A stretch of 46,865 nt of DNA from a virus. The stretch covers positions 1-46,865 of IMG/VR virus record IMGVR_UViG_3300036864_000079. One strand, given 5' to 3'. Below are positions 29,888 to 37,609 of this stretch, piece by piece. The notes beneath the pieces were generated by a model, which did no database searches, was not told the DNA's origin, and worked only from the letters and a program-made list of their open reading frames with translations. Made by a program: the position numbers and the translations under genes. How positions within the stretch are numbered: the first letter of the stretch is position 1; every line of letters starts with the position of its first letter.

Positions 29888-31123
29888 TTACCAGACGCCC
29901 GCACGCTTGCGCCGAAGCCGGAGATTTTCGACGGCATACCGTAGCGCATCGATCACGTTGTTGTCGCGATCCTCGAGCTCGGGCAGCACGAGTTCGGTCT
30001 GCTTGTCGACTTTGTACTTGTAGGCCGCAAGCTCTTGCCGGGTGCGGACGCACCGCGAGTGCACGACGATATCCCAGTTCTTGAGGAACTCGACGCCCTC
30101 TTCGACAGAGCCCGCACCCTTGCGCGCGCCGACGAGCTTCGGGTAGCCGTTGCGCTGCATATAGTCGATGGTCTCGGGCCGCGCCGAGTCGGCGGCGATG
30201 GGCCACTTGCGCGCCCAGCCCGGTTCCTCCGGCACGAGCGAGTCGAAGTAGCGCGGCGTCGCGTCAATCGGGAGGGCGAGCTTCCAAAGCTCGCGGTCGA
30301 CGAAGAGCTTCCGGCGCTCGACGTCCACGTAGCAGCGGATAAGCACCGTCGGATCGGTGGAGAAACCCCAGTCGGCGCCGAGCATGAAGGCGACCGAGTG
30401 CGTGGGCGTCTCGAATTCCTCGACGGTCCAGTTATCGAACACCCGGGCCTTGCTCCGGGTCTCGTACGCGCCGCCCCAGACGTGCGCCGCCATCTCGGGG
30501 TCGCGGCGATAGTCGTAGAGCATTTCCGCGCGCGACTCGTCCGGGAACATCGCGTTGTCCTCGGGCTGCACGCCGATCACCACCGCGCCCGGCGGTGGCT
30601 CGCCCGTGCGGAGCAGGACGTCCACGGGGTCGGTGGCGTTGCGCGGGTTCCACGAGAACCAGCGCTCGGCGCCTTTCTTGCGCAGCGTCGGCCGGTAGAT
30701 GCGCAGCGACTTCTCGCTCAGGGTTTGCGCCTCGTCTACCCAGCCGACGTCGAAGTCCTCAAGCGACTTGATCGACTCGGCGTTCTGGTTCTGCATTCCC
30801 TGAAACGCGATGAGGCCGTAGCCCCCGCGAATCTCGATCACGTCGCGCATGATTCGAAACTTCCGCTGCACGCGGAACTTGCGAATCTTGTCCTCGATCA
30901 GCGCCTTCGACGAGAGCCGCAAGCTCGACTGAATCTCACGGATGCACACTTGCCGGTAGTCGTCGCGCGCGTAGGCGATGGCGTTCGCGACGGTCTGCTC
31001 GCCGAAGAAGTGCGACTTACCGGTGGCGCGGCCGCCGTGTGCGCCTTTGTACGGGGCGGGGCCGAGCAGCGGCGCGAACGCGCGCGAGACCGGGAACCGC
31101 AGCGCGCCGTTGTCGACGATCAC
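29888..31123 (-). CDS. terL: Terminase large subunit
   Basis: 411 residues from GTG 31123, overlapping the TGA of the small subunit. Walker A is GGRATGKS (residues 30-37) and Walker B is VGWVDE (126-131), followed by AQTLSEKSLRIYRPTLRKK and WNPRNATDPVD (coupling motif region). The nuclease domain begins at MLGADWGFSTDPT (first catalytic Asp) and includes IAADSARPETIDYMQ and RDNNVIDALRYAVE (last acidic residue). This is the PBSX/terminase_3 type that translocates and cuts concatemeric DNA at the portal. Confidence 0.93.
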   Translation of the reverse strand: MIVDNGALRFPVSRAFAPLLGPAPYKGAHGGRATGKSHFFGEQTVANAIAYARDDYRQVCIREIQSSLRLSSKALIEDKIRKFRVQRKFRIMRDVIEIRGGYGLIAFQGMQNQNAESIKSLEDFDVGWVDEAQTLSEKSLRIYRPTLRKKGAERWFSWNPRNATDPVDVLLRTGEPPPGAVVIGVQPEDNAMFPDESRAEMLYDYRRDPEMAAHVWGGAYETRSKARVFDNWTVEEFETPTHSVAFMLGADWGFSTDPTVLIRCYVDVERRKLFVDRELWKLALPIDATPRYFDSLVPEEPGWARKWPIAADSARPETIDYMQRNGYPKLVGARKGAGSVEEGVEFLKNWDIVVHSRCVRTRQELAAYKYKVDKQTELVLPELEDRDNNVIDALRYAVENLRLRRKRAGVW

Positions 31124-31584
31124 TTCGGCGGGGCCGGGTCCACAATGAAGAACTCGATCCGGTCGAACTCGACGTCCTCGGGGCCGGCGTCGTCCTCGCC
31201 GCGCCGGAGCCCGAGCCGCAGGCCGCGCTTCTGGTACGCCGGGTGCCGGTGGAGCAGGTAGAACCGAAGGTTCTCGGGCGTGTAGTCCTCGAGCGTGCGC
31301 TCGGTGCGCTCGATTTCTTTGCCGGCGGCGTCGAGCTTCACGCGCGTCTCGGTGCGCTGGCGCCCCTGAATGGCGTCGGCCAGCAGCCGCGACTCGGCGG
31401 CGTCGAGAAACGTGGCCTCGGCCTCGTCCCACTCGGCGGCGAATTCCTTGTCGGCCTTGCGCTTGTCGTAGAGGTGCTGGCGGTTCATTTCCGCCGCGCG
31501 CGCGCTCGCCGACACGTTGCCGGATTTCGCGAGCTGCTCGAGGAACGCCGCCCGCCGTTTCTTGGTGAACGACTTACGCCGCAT
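31120..31584 (-). CDS. terS: Terminase small subunit
   Basis: 154 residues. Starts with a basic HTH (SFTKKRRAAFLEQLAKSGNVSASARAAEM in part, RQHLYDKRKADKEF), the standard terminase small-subunit fold for DNA recognition, followed by ESRLLADAIQGRQR and an oligomerisation region. The C-terminus (EDYTPENLRFYLLHRHPAYQ) is typical of the group. The ATG at 31584 lies 11 bases inside the end of the FkbM gene, and its stop overlaps terL. Confidence 0.85.
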   Translation of the reverse strand: MRRKSFTKKRRAAFLEQLAKSGNVSASARAAEMNRQHLYDKRKADKEFAAEWDEAEATFLDAAESRLLADAIQGRQRTETRVKLDAAGKEIERTERTLEDYTPENLRFYLLHRHPAYQKRGLRLGLRRGEDDAGPEDVEFDRIEFFIVDPAPPK

Positions 31585-32272
31585 CGTTCGGCACGAAGAT
31601 CAGGTCGGAGCCGTGGAACCCTCCGTCGTGCTGCACCTCGTCGGGGAGCGTGTACACCTCGGTCTCGCAGCGGTAGCCCAGGCGGGAGAGCCATACCATA
31701 AGCTCGCCACGCGTGCGGCCGTAGCGTTCGATCAGCAGGTTCTCTTCGGCCACGATCACGGGCCGGCACCGCTCGAGCGTTCGGCGCGCGCCCTTGCACA
31801 CCTCGAGCTCGTAGCCCTCGACGTCGAGAAACAGGGCGTCGAGCTTGGCGACGTGGAGCTCGTCGATACAGAGCATGCCCACGGGCACGGTCGCGCCGAG
31901 GTCGGGCTGCTCCGTGACAAAGTGCATGCCGTTCGATTCGGCCGAGCGGTGGAGCGCGGCCACGCCCGACGACTGGCCGAGGGCCCGGTGGACCACGACG
32001 GCGTTCGAGGTGCCGGCGAGGTTGCGGGCGGCGCACGCGTAGTTCTCGGGGTCGGCTTCGAACGCGAGCACCGACACAAAGCGCGATGCCAGCTCGAGCG
32101 GCCAGAGCCCGCAACGGGCGCCGCCCTGAATGGCGACGTAGCGGCCGCGGACGTAACGCAGGGCGCGCTCGATCTGCTGGCGCGCGAGCGCGCGGCCGGC
32201 CTCGTCGTTCAGTTGCGCGTCAGGCCGCCCCGCGTCGCCGTCCGGTATCCACCACCCGTTGACCTCGAGCAC
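31574..32272 (-). CDS. FkbM-family SAM methyltransferase
   Basis: 232 residues from GTG 32272, one base overlap with the DNA methylase stop. Motif I-like YVAIQGGARCGLWPLELA, VLAFEADPENYACAARNL (acidic SAM-ribose loop), HRALGQSSGVAAL and the family signature ALFLDVEGYELEVCKGA are present, then RPVIVAEENLLIERYG. FkbM enzymes O-methylate sugars or polyketides; in polysaccharide clusters they cap glycans. In this phage the gene lies between the terminase and a DNA methylase, near glycosyltransferases, so glycan methylation is plausible but unproven. Confidence 0.8.
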   Translation of the reverse strand: MLEVNGWWIPDGDAGRPDAQLNDEAGRALARQQIERALRYVRGRYVAIQGGARCGLWPLELASRFVSVLAFEADPENYACAARNLAGTSNAVVVHRALGQSSGVAALHRSAESNGMHFVTEQPDLGATVPVGMLCIDELHVAKLDALFLDVEGYELEVCKGARRTLERCRPVIVAEENLLIERYGRTRGELMVWLSRLGYRCETEVYTLPDEVQHDGGFHGSDLIFVPNDAA

Positions 32273-33591
32273 TAGTGCACCGCGTCGTCTGGGCCCTTCG
32301 CGTCGTCGCCGATGCGCTGCTGAGTGATCTCGGTGAACGTCGGGCCGTGGTCGTCGCCGAGGCGCGCCTCGAGGCTGCGCAAACGCATCATCCGGCCTAT
32401 GGTCACGTCGCACCACCCGGGCGAAATGTCGGCGGCGAAGCACACGCGGTCGAGCTGCGCGGCGGCCACCATGGTCGAGCCGGATCCGCAGAACGGCTCG
32501 GCCACGTTGTCGCCCGGGCCGGTGCTGTTCTCGATCAGCTCCCGGAGCAGGCCCACGGGCTTCGCGGCGTTGTGCTCGCGCTCGGCGCCGGTCGGGCGGT
32601 TGTAGCGCAGCACGTTCGGCTTGTGCACCGAGCGTTGGCCGGCGGGGCGGTGGCCCATCGCGGTTTGCTTCGGGAGCTTCGCGAAGAACCCGATCATCTC
32701 GTGCGTGTTCGCGTAGTTCGAGCCGAGGCCGGCGCCGCCCTTGTCCCACACGAGCAGGTTCTTCGGCTCCATGGTCGGGATTCGCTTGCACGCTTGCCAG
32801 ATGGCCGGCCACGAGCGCCAGTCGCAGCAAATGTACGCGTGCCCGAACCACGCGAGGTGGTCCTTCGCAAGCGTCAGCACTTTCTCGAAGAACGGCAGCA
32901 CCATGTTGTCGTCGGCAATGTCCGACGCGATGCCGGTCGCGCTTCCGTAGATCGCGTAGGGCGGGTCGGTGACGATCGCGTGGATAGGCGCGCCGCCGAT
33001 CAGGCCGGCGAGGGATTTCTTCGCGAGCGAGTCGATACACGCAAGGCGATGGGGCCCGATGTGCCACACGTCGCCCAAGCGGGTGATCGGCTGCGCGGGG
33101 ATCGTGCCGAAGTCGTCCTCGCCCGACTGGCCGGCGGCGTTGTGCTCGCGCTGGTTCCGCGCGGCGTTGGCTTTCTTGCGTACCTCACGCTGGCCGGCGA
33201 CGTCGAACCCGACCGTCTCGAGCGAGAAGCCCGAGGCCGCGAGCTCGTCGAACTCGAGGGCGAGCACTTCGAAGTCCCACCCGGCGTTCTCGGCCAGTCG
33301 GTTGTCGGCGATCACGTACGCGCGCGCCTGGGCGTCGGTGAGGTGGCCCAGTTCGATGCACGGCACGACTTTTAAGCCCAGCTTGCGGGCCGCGAGAACA
33401 CGGGCGTGGCCGGCGATGATGGACGAGTCTGCGCGCACGAGCACGGGAGTCGTCCACCCGAACTCCCGGATGCTCGCGGCAATCTCGGCGACTTGGGCGT
33501 CGCTGTGCGTGCGTGAGTTTCGGGCGTACGGAATGAGGGTTTCGATCTTGCGCTCGACGATCTCGAGCCGCGGTTTCGCGGGTTTCGTCAC
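32272..33591 (-). CDS. ParB-like domain fused to DNA adenine/cytosine-N4 methyltransferase
   Basis: 439 residues from GTG 33591, with a GGAGG site and the ATCAGCAAC leader. Residues 5-100 are a ParB/sulfiredoxin-like domain (IPYARNSRTHS, SIREFGWTTPVLV, IIAGHARVLAA, VIADNRL). Residues 165-400 are a DNA methylase with DPPY (209-212), a WFGHAYICCDW helix and FCGSGST (367-373, SAM pocket); motif IV precedes motif I, indicating the beta class. Such orphan phage enzymes protect DNA from restriction. No cognate nuclease lies nearby. Confidence 0.9.
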   Translation of the reverse strand: MTKPAKPRLEIVERKIETLIPYARNSRTHSDAQVAEIAASIREFGWTTPVLVRADSSIIAGHARVLAARKLGLKVVPCIELGHLTDAQARAYVIADNRLAENAGWDFEVLALEFDELAASGFSLETVGFDVAGQREVRKKANAARNQREHNAAGQSGEDDFGTIPAQPITRLGDVWHIGPHRLACIDSLAKKSLAGLIGGAPIHAIVTDPPYAIYGSATGIASDIADDNMVLPFFEKVLTLAKDHLAWFGHAYICCDWRSWPAIWQACKRIPTMEPKNLLVWDKGGAGLGSNYANTHEMIGFFAKLPKQTAMGHRPAGQRSVHKPNVLRYNRPTGAEREHNAAKPVGLLRELIENSTGPGDNVAEPFCGSGSTMVAAAQLDRVCFAADISPGWCDVTIGRMMRLRSLEARLGDDHGPTFTEITQQRIGDDAKGPDDAVH

Positions 33592-33710
33592 GACAGTTCC
33601 TCCGGGGGCGTTGCTGATTGTCGGGTTGTCGGGTCCAAGGGTACGCGCGGACGTGCGGATTGTGCACGAATCCGGGGGGCTTTCGCCCCGTTCTGATACG
33701 GTTCCGCGCG
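33592..33710. promoter_or_regulatory. Leader and intergenic region upstream of the ParB-methylase
   Basis: Contains the leader of the leftward methylase gene (ATCAGCAA on the minus strand of 33611-33618, then GGAGG) and, on the other side, the upstream sequence of the small rightward gene at 33711. A GC-rich hairpin-like tract (GGGGGGCTTTCGCCCC) lies at about 33675-33690. No convincing -35/-10 pair was identified. Confidence 0.4.
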
Positions 33711-33824
33711 ATGGCGCACCGAAACGAGCGCGAATCGTCCCGAGTCTGCTGGGTCCTGCTCTGGGTCGGCGTCGCCGCGTGGCTCGCGTGGGTCGGGGCC
33801 GGGATCTGGTTAGCGTTTCACTAG
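33711..33824 (+). CDS. 37-residue membrane microprotein, opposite strand to neighbours
   Basis: ATG 33711 to TAG 33824. Polar basic N-terminus (AHRNERESSR) and one Trp-rich membrane helix (VCWVLLWVGVAAWLAWVGAGIWL). It is the only rightward reading frame of note between 8408 and 44959 and overlaps the 3' end of the GNAT-like gene by 15 bases. No clear ribosome-binding site is seen, so it may be fortuitous, but the hydrophobic composition is coherent. Confidence 0.35.
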   Translation: MAHRNERESSRVCWVLLWVGVAAWLAWVGAGIWLAFH

Positions 33825-34271
33825 CACGTCGAGCCGCGGGCGCCCATGGCCGCCGGGCGTGGTGCCGACGTATGCGTAGCCGGCGAGCTTGAAACAACAC
33901 CCGGGGTTCGTGGATCGGATGCGATCTGCGGCGACGTACGTGTAGAGCGGCGCCGGGCCCCACTTCTCGAGCGCGAAGGCCTCGGCGGCGAGGATCAGCT
34001 CGGAAGCGCGCGGCCCCGATTCGCGGCGGAACACCGCGCAGTTCACGCCGTTGGCCGGGGCGAGCGGGCAGTCGTCCGCGAATCGGCGCCACGCGAAGAG
34101 GGCGCCCAAGTCGTGCGTCAGCAGGACGACGTACGAGCCCGGGCCGGTGATCTTCGGCGCGGTGTTGCCGCGCGACGAGTAGTGGCGGTTGTAGATCGGC
34201 CGGAGCCGCGGGTCGCCGTCCCGCACTGAGAACCACGGGCCGGCCTCGAGCACGAGCGCGGGCTGGTTCAC
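33810..34271 (-). CDS. GNAT-like phage protein, possibly a Mom-type base modifier
   Basis: 153 residues. Features are IYNRHYSSRG near the N-terminus, strands SYVVLLTHDLGALFAW, an acidic/hydrophobic helix ASELILAAEAFALEKWG, PLYTYVAAD, and the ending NPGCCFKLAGYAYVGTTPGG...LDVLVKR, where the F-K-x-A-G-Y/W and G-x-T block is a common end of GNAT acyltransferase-like folds. Phage Mu Mom, a GNAT-like DNA adenine modifier, ends in a comparable way. Adjacency to a DNA methylase makes a DNA-modifying role worth testing, but the Mom comparison is from memory and tentative. Confidence 0.5.
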   Translation of the reverse strand: MNQPALVLEAGPWFSVRDGDPRLRPIYNRHYSSRGNTAPKITGPGSYVVLLTHDLGALFAWRRFADDCPLAPANGVNCAVFRRESGPRASELILAAEAFALEKWGPAPLYTYVAADRIRSTNPGCCFKLAGYAYVGTTPGGHGRPRLDVLVKR

Positions 34272-34543
34272 GACGGCTTCACGAATCCGCCGGGCTTCGC
34301 GGGCGTGGCGCCCGGGCCTTCGATCAGTCGGAACCGGAGCACGGTGCCCGTGATTCCGTCCACCGCCCGGACGGCTGCGCCGCGGTGCTTCGGGAACTCG
34401 TCGAGCTCGGCGACTGGTATGTCGAGCTGGCCGCCGTGGCGGGCGAGCACGAGCAGGAACGCGTCGGCGACTGCGCGCCGCATGAGCGTGGCCTCTTCGT
34501 CGGTGAGGTCGTCGAGCGTCGTGATCGGGCGGTCGTCTGTCAT
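34268..34543 (-). CDS. Small hypothetical protein
   Basis: 91 residues; its stop overlaps the next ATG (ATGA). Begins ITTLDDLTDEEATLMRRAVADAFLLVLARHGG, a helix-rich stretch, then VAELDEFPKHRGAAVRAVDGITGTVLRFRLIEG, likely a short beta hairpin. No motif is recognised. Co-expression with the GNAT-like protein is indicated by the overlap. Confidence 0.6.
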   Translation of the reverse strand: MTDDRPITTLDDLTDEEATLMRRAVADAFLLVLARHGGQLDIPVAELDEFPKHRGAAVRAVDGITGTVLRFRLIEGPGATPAKPGGFVKPS

Positions 34544-34553
34544 GGGGTGGGCC

Positions 34554-35000
34554 TCAGATAACGCGGACGCGGATACCGTAGATCGATTCGACGAGGGCGC
34601 GCTTCAGGCGGGCGACGTCGGTATCGCTACCCATGCCGGGGTGTTTGCGTGGCAAACGTGGGGTGCCGGTGGGTAATTGTGGGCGGGGCTTCGGAATGCC
34701 CTTCACGTCCTCGACGACGCGCTCGTTCGTGCGGGTGTCGAAGTAGCGGAAGTCGGCCACGTAGTACACCGCCCGGCCGTTCGGGGAGCCGTGCGACCGT
34801 ATCTTCACGGGCTCGCCGTTCACGACGATGGGGTACCGGGGCTGGCGTTCGAGGTCGCGGATCACGCCGGCCAGCTCGAGCAGCTTGAGCGCGGTGTAGC
34901 GGGCCGCCTCTTTCTTCGAAGCGAACCGGATACCGTCGACGAACGTGGGTTTTGCGCCGAACTTCGACGCCCGAGCGCCGAAGAATCGGGCGCGGTTCAC
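34554..35000 (-). CDS. DUF1064-type PD-(D/E)XK nuclease-like protein
   Basis: 148 residues from GTG 35000. The family pattern is clear: SKFGAKPTFVDGIRFASKKEAARY (Glu in the first helix), LELAGVIRDLERQPRYPI, then YYVADFRYFDTRTNERVVEDVKG (the D...E-x-K core). DUF1064 proteins are predicted nucleases found across phages and may resolve or process DNA junctions for packaging or recombination. The exact activity is not shown by the sequence. Confidence 0.75.
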   Translation of the reverse strand: MNRARFFGARASKFGAKPTFVDGIRFASKKEAARYTALKLLELAGVIRDLERQPRYPIVVNGEPVKIRSHGSPNGRAVYYVADFRYFDTRTNERVVEDVKGIPKPRPQLPTGTPRLPRKHPGMGSDTDVARLKRALVESIYGIRVRVI

Positions 35001-35004
35001 GGGA

Positions 35005-35859
35005 TCACTTGAGACATAGACGGCCTTCCGGGACCGGGCGCTCCATGAGCGACGCCGCCAGTGTAGCAAGCGCGGCGGGCCGTGGCGTGTCGGCGGCCAG
35101 CATGGGCAAATACGGGGCGTCGGCCGCCACCCACGCCCGCGGGTTCATGGGCACGTTCGGGTGGAGCGCGAGACACGGCGTGCGGAAGTGATTCGCGAGA
35201 ATCGTCATGCCGGAAATGACGCCCACGAGCACCGACGCGTTGGCGATCAGGCCGGCCACCTGGGGCAGCGACGTCTGGTCGACGAGGTTCTCGAACGGCG
35301 CCCGGACGTTCGCGAGGAACGACGCGTCCCAGCTCTTGCCGATTACCGTCGGCACAACGCCGGTCGCGTTGCCGAGTTCCTCGAGGAACGAGGACCAGTA
35401 GTAGGCGCCGAGGTTCGAGCACCACGCCGCGTTGACGCCCTCGCTCGAGACGTATACGAGCACGGCGCCGGATTTCTTCGGGGGCTCGATCTGAATCGGG
35501 AAGTCGAGGTCGAGCTCGAACTCGGGGAGCCAGTCGGCAAGCATCCCGCCGCGGTCGATGATGCTGTTCGGCCAGAGTAGCGCGTTCATGCCCGGGAGCT
35601 TCAGCGAGAAACCGTCGCGCTGGCCGTCGGCGTCGAGGCGGAACGGGCGCTCCATCGTGCCGTCCACGAGGTCGGTCATTCGCTGCCACTCGAGCGCGCG
35701 CGTCAGTTTCGTCCGTTGCACGGCGAGGGTGACGTGGCGTATGCGGTAGCGTTCGCGGATCGCGCGCAGCTTGCAGAGCGCCCAGTAGACGTCGCCGACG
35801 CCCGAGGGAACGCCGAACACGACGCGCCGTTCCAGTCCTAGCCCAAGCCGGTCAGCCAT
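35005..35859 (-). CDS. GT9-like glycosyltransferase (heptosyltransferase fold), copy A
   Basis: 284 residues; ATG 35859 lies 22 bases inside the upstream gene's end. The N-terminal Rossmann half starts VVFGVPSGVGDVYWALCKLRAI, like the GD-x-hydrophobic start of ADP-heptose transferases. The C-terminal half has FENLVDQTSLPQVAGLIANASVLVGVISGMTILANHF (in pieces) and TPCLALHPNVPMNPR, the donor-binding pattern of GT9 (S/D-G-x-x-H/I-L-A). Two adjacent GT9-like genes suggest stepwise sugar addition. Donor and acceptor are unknown. Confidence 0.68.
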   Translation of the reverse strand: MADRLGLGLERRVVFGVPSGVGDVYWALCKLRAIRERYRIRHVTLAVQRTKLTRALEWQRMTDLVDGTMERPFRLDADGQRDGFSLKLPGMNALLWPNSIIDRGGMLADWLPEFELDLDFPIQIEPPKKSGAVLVYVSSEGVNAAWCSNLGAYYWSSFLEELGNATGVVPTVIGKSWDASFLANVRAPFENLVDQTSLPQVAGLIANASVLVGVISGMTILANHFRTPCLALHPNVPMNPRAWVAADAPYLPMLAADTPRPAALATLAASLMERPVPEGRLCLK

Positions 35860-36617
35860 GCCATTACCCTTTCCGCCGCTTCGGGCGGTTCGATGCGTTC
35901 TTGGATCTTCTCTTGGCCGTCGAAGTCGAGACGGCGGGGGCGAGGGTACGGCTCGTCGAGCTGGTAGCCGTCGTAGAACGTCACCTGCGGCACGCCGAGG
36001 TAGCCGGCGAGCACGGTCAAGCCGTTCTCGATCCCGACGAACGCTTTCGCGCCCGCGAGCATGGCGGCGACGTTGCGAAAGCGGGCGCCGAACATCCGAA
36101 CCTTGGCGTCGACGAGCGGGTGGTCGCCGGCCGCGCCGATCTGCACGATTTGGTAGCGGCGCGCGAGGACGTGCGCGAGCTGGTCGAAATTCCGGTGGCC
36201 CCACTCCCGCCCACCGCGTTCGCGTTTCTTGCCGTGGCCGATCATGACCACGTAGTCGCCGGGCTTGCGCTCGGCGCCGCGAAACGTCGGATACACGCCG
36301 CGCTTGTATTCAATCGCGAGGCCGGTCAGGTCGTTCAGGTTGTGGACGGTGCTCTCGATGTAGTTGTCGGGCGGCCACTTGCGGTAGATCAGGTCGGCCG
36401 CTTCGGCGAACGGCGCCGGCGGGCGGCCGGATTTCCACACGACGTCGGAGCAGTGAAACGCCTGAGCGGGAAACCCGTGCGGGAGCCGATGCGTTGCCCA
36501 CAGCTCGACGTCGGGGCGCTGCTGGTTCGCGAGCTTGAACACGGCCAGCACGAAGAGCCAGTCGCCGAGCCCTTGGTAGGGCCGGTGCACCCAGACGCGG
36601 CCGCCCTCGGGGCTCAC
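35838..36617 (-). CDS. GT9-like glycosyltransferase (heptosyltransferase fold), copy B
   Basis: 259 residues from GTG 36617, overlapping the methyltransferase stop (GTGA). N-terminus HRPYQGLGDWLFVLAVFKL; C-terminal half GDYVVMIGHGKKRERGGREW, FDQLAHVLARRYQIVQIGAAGDHPL, AAMLAGAKAFVGIENGLTVLAGYLGVPQV, a good match to the GT9 acceptor-donor architecture (W-x-x-E/R-N-F, GxxxDxP, the G-x-x-x-G-L-T-x-L-A block). It likely uses a nucleotide sugar. It pairs with the downstream copy A. Confidence 0.72.
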   Translation of the reverse strand: MSPEGGRVWVHRPYQGLGDWLFVLAVFKLANQQRPDVELWATHRLPHGFPAQAFHCSDVVWKSGRPPAPFAEAADLIYRKWPPDNYIESTVHNLNDLTGLAIEYKRGVYPTFRGAERKPGDYVVMIGHGKKRERGGREWGHRNFDQLAHVLARRYQIVQIGAAGDHPLVDAKVRMFGARFRNVAAMLAGAKAFVGIENGLTVLAGYLGVPQVTFYDGYQLDEPYPRPRRLDFDGQEKIQERIEPPEAAERVMAWLTGLG

Positions 36618-37339
36618 ATTGCGACGCCGTACACCACGAGCTTGCCCGGCACGGGGCGGTCCACCTCGAGCACCCGGAGCCCAGCGGCTCGGAATAAGTC
36701 GCGCAGCGACTGCTCGGTGAAGAACCAGAGGTGCTCGGGCTTGAAGTGATGGTCGCCGGCCGACGTCGCGCAGTCGGGCACGTCCACGACGAGCGCGCCG
36801 CCCGTTCGCATTTGCGCGCGCGCGTTCTCGAGCTCGGCGGCCGGCTCGACGAGGTGCTCGAGGACGTCGTGATACGTCACGAGCTCGAACCGCACCATGC
36901 CGAAGAGCCGCTCGGCCTGTTCGATGGTGCCCGTAACGATCTCGGGGTCGCGGGCCATCGCTGGGTCGGGGTCGATCCCGAAGGCCTTGAGGTGGTGCTT
37001 GCGCAAGTGATCCACCCACGCGCCGTTCGCGGCGCCGACGTCGAGCGCGCGCGCGCCGCGGTTGAGCTGCGCGCCGAGGGTTTGCCGGTATCGCTCGAGC
37101 CGTAGCTGCGCGATCGCACGGTCGTGCAGGTAACGCTTGCGGTACGGGATGCACCCGGGGTGCCGATCCTCGGCGGCGTGGTACGCGCCGCGATACTGGC
37201 CCTCGACGGCCTCGCGCGAGACGTCGGTGAGCTGGTGGATCACGCCACACGCGCAGCGCGCGACGGCGAGACCGGTGGGAGCGTTGTACTCGTCGAACGG
37301 CCCGACAGAGCCGCAGAGGCAGCGTGTGATTAGATGCAA
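36614..37339 (-). CDS. Zinc-finger SAM methyltransferase of a sugar-modification type
   Basis: 241 residues, starting with TTG at 37339 after a CCCGGAGAACCCC leader like that of the ERF gene. Two CxC pairs (C7/C9 in RCLCGS, C29/C31 in RCACGV) form a probable zinc site. Residues 90-200 are a class I methyltransferase: ARALDVGAANGAWVDHL (motif I), KAFGIDPDPAMARD, VTYHDVLEHLVEP and MRTGGALVVDVPDC. The combination of N-terminal Cys motif and methyltransferase is typical of enzymes that methylate nucleotide-linked sugars or lipid-like substrates. First gene of the glycosyltransferase cluster. Confidence 0.72.
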   Translation of the reverse strand: MHLITRCLCGSVGPFDEYNAPTGLAVARCACGVIHQLTDVSREAVEGQYRGAYHAAEDRHPGCIPYRKRYLHDRAIAQLRLERYRQTLGAQLNRGARALDVGAANGAWVDHLRKHHLKAFGIDPDPAMARDPEIVTGTIEQAERLFGMVRFELVTYHDVLEHLVEPAAELENARAQMRTGGALVVDVPDCATSAGDHHFKPEHLWFFTEQSLRDLFRAAGLRVLEVDRPVPGKLVVYGVAM

Positions 37340-37462
37340 GGGGTTCTCCGGGTAGACGGCCGGACCTTACACGATGCGCCGCGCGCATCGCAACGCCGCG
37401 GCCGACGTGCGTCGACGCTCGCCGGATATGGCGCGGGGATCACCGCGCCGGGCGTGACGGTG
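37340..37462. promoter_or_regulatory. Intergenic region upstream of the methyltransferase-glycosyltransferase cluster
   Basis: Contains the GGAGAA ribosome-binding leader (37340-37355), a possible minus-strand -10 (GTAAGG near 37369), the second 41-bp repeat copy (37411-37451) and an inverted repeat GGCGCGG (37430-37436) / CCGCGCC (37443-37449). There is no U-tract terminator. It likely houses the promoter and operator for the genes to its left. Confidence 0.45.
37411..37451 (+). repeat. 41-bp imperfect repeat, copy 2 (other copy 7957-7997)
   Basis: Begins GTCGACGCTCGCC and ends CCGCGCCGG, as in 7957-7997, about 34 of 41 matches by eye. It overlaps the 37430-37449 inverted repeat. Both copies lie in or next to intergenic spaces 29 kb apart, which argues against chance. 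Confidence 0.5.
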
Positions 37463-37603
37463 CTACTCGTCCGAGCTTTGGCCGTGGAACTTATCGACCG
37501 CGGCCTGCGCCTTCGTTTGCAGGTAGCGCCAGACTTTCGGCGCGTAGATCGACGTGAGCACGCCGGCACCGAAGCCGATGGCAAGGGGCACGAGGTTCAA
37601 CAT
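37463..37603 (-). CDS. 46-residue membrane-anchored microprotein
   Basis: ATG 37603 with AGAGGTAAG upstream, TAG at 37465-37463. An N-terminal hydrophobic helix (LNLVPLAIGFGAGVLTSIY) is followed by an amphipathic basic helix (APKVWRYLQTKAQAAVDKF) and a polar end. Six bases separate it from the coiled-coil membrane protein upstream. It may act with that protein in the inner membrane, for example as a small accessory lysis or exclusion factor; this is inference from size and pairing. Confidence 0.6.
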   Translation of the reverse strand: MLNLVPLAIGFGAGVLTSIYAPKVWRYLQTKAQAAVDKFHGQSSDE

Positions 37604-37609
37604 AGCGGC

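Noticed and set aside
33675-33692. GGGGGG-CTTTCG-CCCC as a terminator
   Set aside because: The stem is short and there is no adjacent T run in either direction.
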